Assembly (NCBI GenBank): GCA_016929815.1
Contig: JAFGIC010000131.1
Location: 1 to 9,439 of the forward strand
DNA from: Deltaproteobacteria bacterium
GTDB lineage: Bacteria; Desulfobacterota; DSM-4660; Desulfatiglandales; HGW-15
Direction of reading: 5' to 3'
Length of the DNA stretch: 9,439 nt
Shown here in pieces: positions 5,889 through 9,439 of this stretch. Under the pieces are notes generated by a model that was not told the DNA's origin, searched no databases, and saw only the letters and a program-made list of their open reading frames with translations. Positions within the stretch are counted from its first letter, which is position 1. Each line of letters starts with the position of its first letter. Both the position numbers and the translations under genes were made by a program.

Positions 5889-6665
5889 ATGTGGGAAAAG
5901 GAATCTACTGTGACCAACCAGGCAGTGAAAGAGGCAGGGGAGGTCCTGACCGGGCTGTTCGGGAACCTGAAAGGCATAAATAAAAAAGGGGAGATTGACC
6001 TCGTCACAGAGGCGGACATCAGTTCAGAAAAGGCGATACTTGAGATTATCCGTGAAAATTTTCCGGATGACGGCATCCTGAGCGAGGAATCGGGTGAGAT
6101 CGATAATAATTCCGAACGGTTATGGATGATTGACCCTTTGGATGGCACGACCAATTACGCACATTCCTTCCCCTTTTTTGCCGTATCCATCGCCCTTCAG
6201 GTCAAGGGAAAGACAGTCCTGGGACATGTCTTTAATCCTGTCCTGAACGAACACTTTGAGGCTGTTAAGGATCAAGGGGCCTTTTTAAACGGGAGGCCCA
6301 TCAAGGTGTCTCAAACCCAAACACTTAAGGAATCACTCCTAGCCACGGGGTTTCCCTATACCATCTACAGGGACCATGAAGGCGTGATAGACCTGTTTAC
6401 AAGGATGATCGTAGGCGCCCAGGGCGTTAGGAGGCCGGGCGCGGCGGCAATAGACCTCTGCTACGTAGCCTCGGGCAGATTTGACGGCTTCTGGGAGCAG
6501 GGCCTGAATCCCTGGGATACAGCCGCGGGGAGCCTTGTTGTTCAGGAGGCAGGGGGCCTGCTGAGCGACTACAACGGCAACGCCTATTCACCCTTTCAAA
6601 AGACCATCGTAGCGGCAAACCCCCATATATTTAAGGAGATGTTAAGGGTGCTGAATCCCGATTAA
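5889..6665 (+). CDS. suhB: Inositol monophosphatase family protein (SuhB-like)
   Basis: This soluble, Mg2+-dependent sugar-phosphate phosphatase has 258 residues, normal for the family. Metal and substrate motifs are all present: DLVTEAD (37-43), ILSEESGE with its metal-ligand glutamate (63-70), IDPLDGTTNYAH (81-92), with the first two aspartates as metal ligands, and the C-terminal NPWDTAAG (207-214). RRPGAAAIDLCYVASGRFDGF (181-201) is the usual IMPase stretch before it. Probable activity is hydrolysis of myo-inositol-1-phosphate or a related phosphate; the sequence alone does not exclude fructose-1,6-bisphosphatase activity. GGAGG lies 5 nt before the ATG. It is divergent from rpsF and convergent with the flavoprotein gene, sharing the 4-bp TTAA at their stops, so no terminator separates them. 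Confidence 0.92.
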   Translation: MWEKESTVTNQAVKEAGEVLTGLFGNLKGINKKGEIDLVTEADISSEKAILEIIRENFPDDGILSEESGEIDNNSERLWMIDPLDGTTNYAHSFPFFAVSIALQVKGKTVLGHVFNPVLNEHFEAVKDQGAFLNGRPIKVSQTQTLKESLLATGFPYTIYRDHEGVIDLFTRMIVGAQGVRRPGAAAIDLCYVASGRFDGFWEQGLNPWDTAAGSLVVQEAGGLLSDYNGNAYSPFQKTIVAANPHIFKEMLRVLNPD

Positions 6666-8332
6666 TATCCTTTGGCGGCATTCATGCCTGCCAGCCGCCC
6701 GAAGGTCAGGGCCATGGAATGGCTCATGCCCGGGACGGTTATCGGGTACTCGATGGAAAAGCGCCCGCCCTGCACATTGCCGCATACATAGAGACCCGGA
6801 ATGGGATAGCCCTCGGAATTAAGGCAACGGCTGTGGTGATCGCTCTCAAGCCCGCTCATGGAGACCAGCAGGGGGGCCGGAGTAAGCTTGCACGCATAAA
6901 ATGGGGGATTTTCAAGAGGAAACATGCGGGACGCAGTCTTGCCGAAGTCTTCATCATTCCCCTTCCCGGTAAGCTCATTGTAGCGCCGGATAGAGGCAAT
7001 GGCCTTTTCTCTTGGGAGGCCCATCTTCTCCACCAGCCCCTCAATAGTATCGGACTTGATGGTTGGTGCGCCGCCAGCCCCGCCATCGCCGCCTGCATAC
7101 TTGCCGGAGGCGGCCTTTTCCACTGTGCCGGGTGTGGTATAGCCGTCGTTAGGGGCAAGGGTATGATTGACCCTCCTGGCGGTTACGTCCTCATCGTCAA
7201 TCCACATGCAGACGCATCCATGGCCGGGAGACATATGTTTAAGCTGATCGGGCCAGGCGCTGTCAAATATCTGCCATGAGGTATTGCCCGGCAGGACCGC
7301 AAGCTGATTCTCGATCTGCTGACCTGAGACATCCTCGTTCATAAAGCGTTCACCATTAAGGTCCAGCTGAAGATAAGGCGCCACTCCCAGGGGCCCTCCC
7401 ATGTTGTGGACATTGGGCGCATGCGGGCCTCGTTCCATTCGGGCGCCGATCCATATGCCCATGCGGTGTCCGTCACCCGTATCTGCGAGATAGCCTTCAG
7501 GGTCGATTGCCGTGTATATGTTGGGGTTGTTGCGCAGCCAGGGGCAGTAATAATAGAGGATGTCCAGGTTGCCGGAGTAGTCGCCGGTTGCCAGGACAAC
7601 ACCTCTTCCAGCCATTGCCTTATAGACCTTGCCGTCATAGCCCTGAGCAATCACCCCGATAACACGGCCATTACCGCCGGTAATAAGCTTCCTGACAGGG
7701 GTCTTGAATAATGTATGCACATTGCCCTTTTCACAGGCGAGCCTGTAGTTGGCCAATAAAACAGTCTCATGGGTAGGCCGGAACTGGACTGTTATCTGAT
7801 AGGATGGATAATTGTCGCTGTCAGGATCATACTTTTCCATGGGCCCGGGATAACGGGCGGGCTGGAGCCACACCTTAACACCCTCCGGGATCGGGTCCGT
7901 GGTCCTTGCAAGGATATAAAGGTCGGGTTTAGCTTCCAGATACCAGTCAAGGGCCGGCCCGCTGTTGTCCAGCCAGTATTTCAGGATGCGCTGTCTTGGC
8001 CAGTAGGAGGTCTCCTTCATAAAGTGTTTCATTATGCCCTGCTTTAGATCCTTGCCCTTCCGTCCCCACCTCTCCGCGACCATGCTGCCTATGGAGCCGA
8101 AATCCCCGAAACGTGACTGGAGCTTTTCGGTCTTCTCAAACTGGATAACGGACGCCCCCTGCTCAACGGCGGCTCGGGTCGCGGCCACACCCGAAAGCCC
8201 CCCGCCGCAGACAACTACATCCGCCTCAAGTTCAACGTCAATATGGTCAAATTCAGGTGCCTTGCCCAGCCATTCTTCATAGGACCTGCTGCCGGTCCCC
8301 TTTGGTTTGCCAAGTTTCAGTTCCATTTCCAT
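6662..8332 (-). CDS. FAD-dependent oxidoreductase, fumarate reductase/ketosteroid dehydrogenase family
   Basis: The product has 556 residues from ATG 8332; ATG 8326 and TTG 8338 are alternative starts, and the only Shine-Dalgarno sequence is weak. The dinucleotide-binding motif DVVVCGGGLSG (38-48) is followed by an acidic residue in QFEK (64-67). Family motifs include RGVVLATGDYSGN (243-255), TGDGHRMGIWIGA (285-297), LDLNGERFMNED (323-334) and the C-terminal FAD contact PIPGLYVCGNVQGG (510-523). There is no signal peptide, no heme domain and no covalent-FMN domain, so it should be a cytoplasmic, non-covalent FAD enzyme that adds or removes hydrogen across a C-C double bond. A glycine-rich loop, GGDGGAGGAP (414-423), is unusual. 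The substrate is unknown. The NTF2-like gene just upstream suggests a shared pathway. It is convergent with the suhB-like gene and overlaps it by 4 nt. Confidence 0.88.
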   Translation of the reverse strand: MEMELKLGKPKGTGSRSYEEWLGKAPEFDHIDVELEADVVVCGGGLSGVAATRAAVEQGASVIQFEKTEKLQSRFGDFGSIGSMVAERWGRKGKDLKQGIMKHFMKETSYWPRQRILKYWLDNSGPALDWYLEAKPDLYILARTTDPIPEGVKVWLQPARYPGPMEKYDPDSDNYPSYQITVQFRPTHETVLLANYRLACEKGNVHTLFKTPVRKLITGGNGRVIGVIAQGYDGKVYKAMAGRGVVLATGDYSGNLDILYYYCPWLRNNPNIYTAIDPEGYLADTGDGHRMGIWIGARMERGPHAPNVHNMGGPLGVAPYLQLDLNGERFMNEDVSGQQIENQLAVLPGNTSWQIFDSAWPDQLKHMSPGHGCVCMWIDDEDVTARRVNHTLAPNDGYTTPGTVEKAASGKYAGGDGGAGGAPTIKSDTIEGLVEKMGLPREKAIASIRRYNELTGKGNDEDFGKTASRMFPLENPPFYACKLTPAPLLVSMSGLESDHHSRCLNSEGYPIPGLYVCGNVQGGRFSIEYPITVPGMSHSMALTFGRLAGMNAAKGY

Positions 8333-8410
8333 ATGCAAAATTCCAGATTAATCAATCCTGCCCCAAGAAGGCAGATGTAATTTTATTCGAGTTTTTTCTA
8401 TTTATCATTC

Positions 8411-8437
8411 GACGTTCAATGTTGGATGTTCAATGTT
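8411..8437. repeat. Short direct repeat GTTCAATGTT in AT-rich gap
   Basis: GTTCAATGTT occurs at 8414-8423 and again at 8428-8437, a 14-nt period (GTTCAATGTTGGAT unit). Its core TTGGATGTTC (8422-8431) recurs in inverse orientation at 89-98 near the left edge, beside GACGTC-like bases in both places. This suggests a dispersed short repeat family rather than chance, though only two loci are in view. The surrounding gap, 8333-8504, holds no gene. Confidence 0.6.
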
Positions 8438-8455
8438 TAAGTTTTTTATTTGGTC

Positions 8456-8476
8456 AAAAATTCCGCGACCTTCGCG
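8456..8476 (-). terminator. Candidate intrinsic terminator after the NTF2-like gene
   Basis: On the minus strand CGCGA (8476-8472) pairs with TCGCG (8468-8464) across a 3-nt loop. After GAA, a run of five T follows (8460-8456). It stands about 30 nt past the stop of the NTF2-like gene. The stem is short but GC-rich; a longer alternative, CCGCG with CGCGG (8463-8467 with 8481-8485), is also possible. If it works, the flavoprotein gene needs its own promoter in the AT-rich 8333-8455 stretch, where I see no convincing one. Confidence 0.4.
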
Positions 8477-8504
8477 TCTCCGCGGTGAATATGCTTAAAC
8501 AATC

Positions 8505-9383
8505 TCAATCCGTTATCACCATAGGTTCAGGGTATTCCTCCGGTTTCGCGGGACTACGGAATGGCTCTTTTACATAGGCAGCCTTAGAGTCCGTCTTCAT
8601 GGCGCTCATGGCCTCAGGCCCTCCCGGCTTGAAGTTCCGGCCGCTGTAGAGCTCCTCCCGGCCCTCGTCCCATGTGTTATAGGGCCTTATAAACTCGGGC
8701 TGGAAGTTGTGTATATCACAATAGGGCGTGTCCGTGCGAAGCGGGACATAGAGGGGGTTCCCCTCCTCATCGCGGTTAATAACCGCATTGGGCGTCCATC
8801 TCGGGTCTGCATTATCCACGTCTTTACTGGCAAACCCGATCAGATAGGGCTCCTCAGACCAGCCCGGCCCATCAAAGGGCGTGTTAAATGTCCCGTGCAT
8901 GTCAAACCTGTATATCCGCCACTCACCCTCTTCCTTTACAAAGCCGAAGCGGAATTTACAGAAGCTCCACAGGGACCTGCGCCTGCCGTCCGGCATCACA
9001 AGGGTCTCAAAGCCAAGGCTGGAAAAATATGCCTTGGCGCTCTCGTTGTCCTTTGCGACCTCAATGGCCGGTGTGAGGAGCTCGTGGGCGTAGAGCCTTC
9101 CCGTAACATTCTTTTCAGCCGCCTGAAGCAGCCCGGTGTAGTGTCTCCTGATGCCCTCCGCGCCCTCATATACAGCCCCGTTGAATATGGCGCGCACGCC
9201 CGGGGTCTTCAGGGCAAAACACTCCTCCTGCTCCTTCCATCTATGTGAGCTGTGCAGGTTTTCATACCTGGCCATAAGATTAGCAATCTGCTGCGCTGAC
9301 TCATGGCGGGCAATCTGGAGCTTTGCCTCAGCCAGTTCATTCTCAAGGGCCGACAAACGGGCCTCGATTTGATTCATATCCAT
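8505..9383 (-). CDS. NTF2/SnoaL-like protein with N-terminal coiled coil
   Basis: This 292-residue cytoplasmic protein has no signal peptide. Residues 5-38 form a heptad-like helix (IEARLSALENELAEAKLQI, 6-24), probably a coiled coil for oligomerisation. An NTF2/SnoaL-like alpha+beta domain follows at about 30-165: QQIANLMARYENLHSSHRW (31-49), YEGAEGIRRHYTGLL (72-86), then strands ending EGEWRIYRFDMHGTFNTPFD (152-171). The C-terminal 120 residues are Pro/Tyr/Asp-rich and not typical of small SnoaL proteins. Such folds include dehydratases and isomerases of polycyclic substrates (BaiE, SnoaL), but no function can be assigned. ATG 9383 is chosen because GGGGG (9396-9392) lies 8 nt upstream; TTG 9398 is the longer alternative. 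It precedes the flavoprotein gene on the same strand by 172 bp. Confidence 0.75.
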   Translation of the reverse strand: MDMNQIEARLSALENELAEAKLQIARHESAQQIANLMARYENLHSSHRWKEQEECFALKTPGVRAIFNGAVYEGAEGIRRHYTGLLQAAEKNVTGRLYAHELLTPAIEVAKDNESAKAYFSSLGFETLVMPDGRRRSLWSFCKFRFGFVKEEGEWRIYRFDMHGTFNTPFDGPGWSEEPYLIGFASKDVDNADPRWTPNAVINRDEEGNPLYVPLRTDTPYCDIHNFQPEFIRPYNTWDEGREELYSGRNFKPGGPEAMSAMKTDSKAAYVKEPFRSPAKPEEYPEPMVITD

Positions 9384-9439
9384 AAGTATGTCCCCCAAAA
9401 TGATAATTTGTTCCCTATTGAAAATTGCGTCTCTCAGAC

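Noticed and set aside
6719..7279. 186-codon plus-strand frame
   Set aside because: It is antisense to the flavoprotein C-terminal half, which carries clear FAD motifs.

Overview
The window reads as a bacterial chromosome segment, most likely from an anaerobe of the former Deltaproteobacteria (Desulfobacterota) or a neighbouring phylum. This is inferred from the gene order rpsF-rpsR-DUF2232-rplI-dnaB-hflX, the long form of HflX, and AT-rich intergenic repeats containing GTTCAATGTT. No rRNA, tRNA, CRISPR array, transposase or integrase is visible.

Layout. (1) Bases 1-404 hold no intact gene. On the minus strand there is a short frame overlapping the end of hflX that seems to continue, through two frame changes, as a decayed reading frame. 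There are several perfect inverted repeats and, at the very edge, a promoter-like pair pointing out of the window. (2) Bases 405-5667 are a compact minus-strand operon read right to left: ribosomal protein S6, ribosomal protein S18, a multi-pass DUF2232 membrane protein, ribosomal protein L9, replicative helicase DnaB and GTPase HflX. Joints are tight: rpsF/rpsR overlap by 8 nt, the membrane gene and rplI overlap in ATGA, and dnaB and hflX lie in the same frame separated by one amber codon. (3) Bases 5668-5888 are a divergent control region with a TTGACA-type promoter for the operon, a leader RNA resembling the S6:S18 autoregulatory site, and a weaker promoter for the plus-strand gene. (4) Bases 5889-6665 encode an inositol monophosphatase family enzyme (SuhB-like). 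(5) Bases 6662-9383 carry two minus-strand genes, an NTF2/SnoaL-like protein with an N-terminal coiled coil and a FAD-dependent oxidoreductase of the fumarate reductase/ketosteroid dehydrogenase family. A 172-bp AT-rich gap with repeats and a terminator-like hairpin separates them.

The operon joins translation (S6, S18, L9), ribosome rescue (HflX) and replication (DnaB). The flavoprotein and NTF2-like pair looks like an accessory module acting on an unknown, possibly polycyclic or enone-type, substrate. The points most worth checking are the missing standard start codon of hflX (an AUA with a well-placed Shine-Dalgarno site), the JAMM-like histidine motif in the HflX N-terminal domain, the hexanucleotide repeat at the rpsF/rpsR overlap, the candidate S6:S18 leader and the structured region after hflX.
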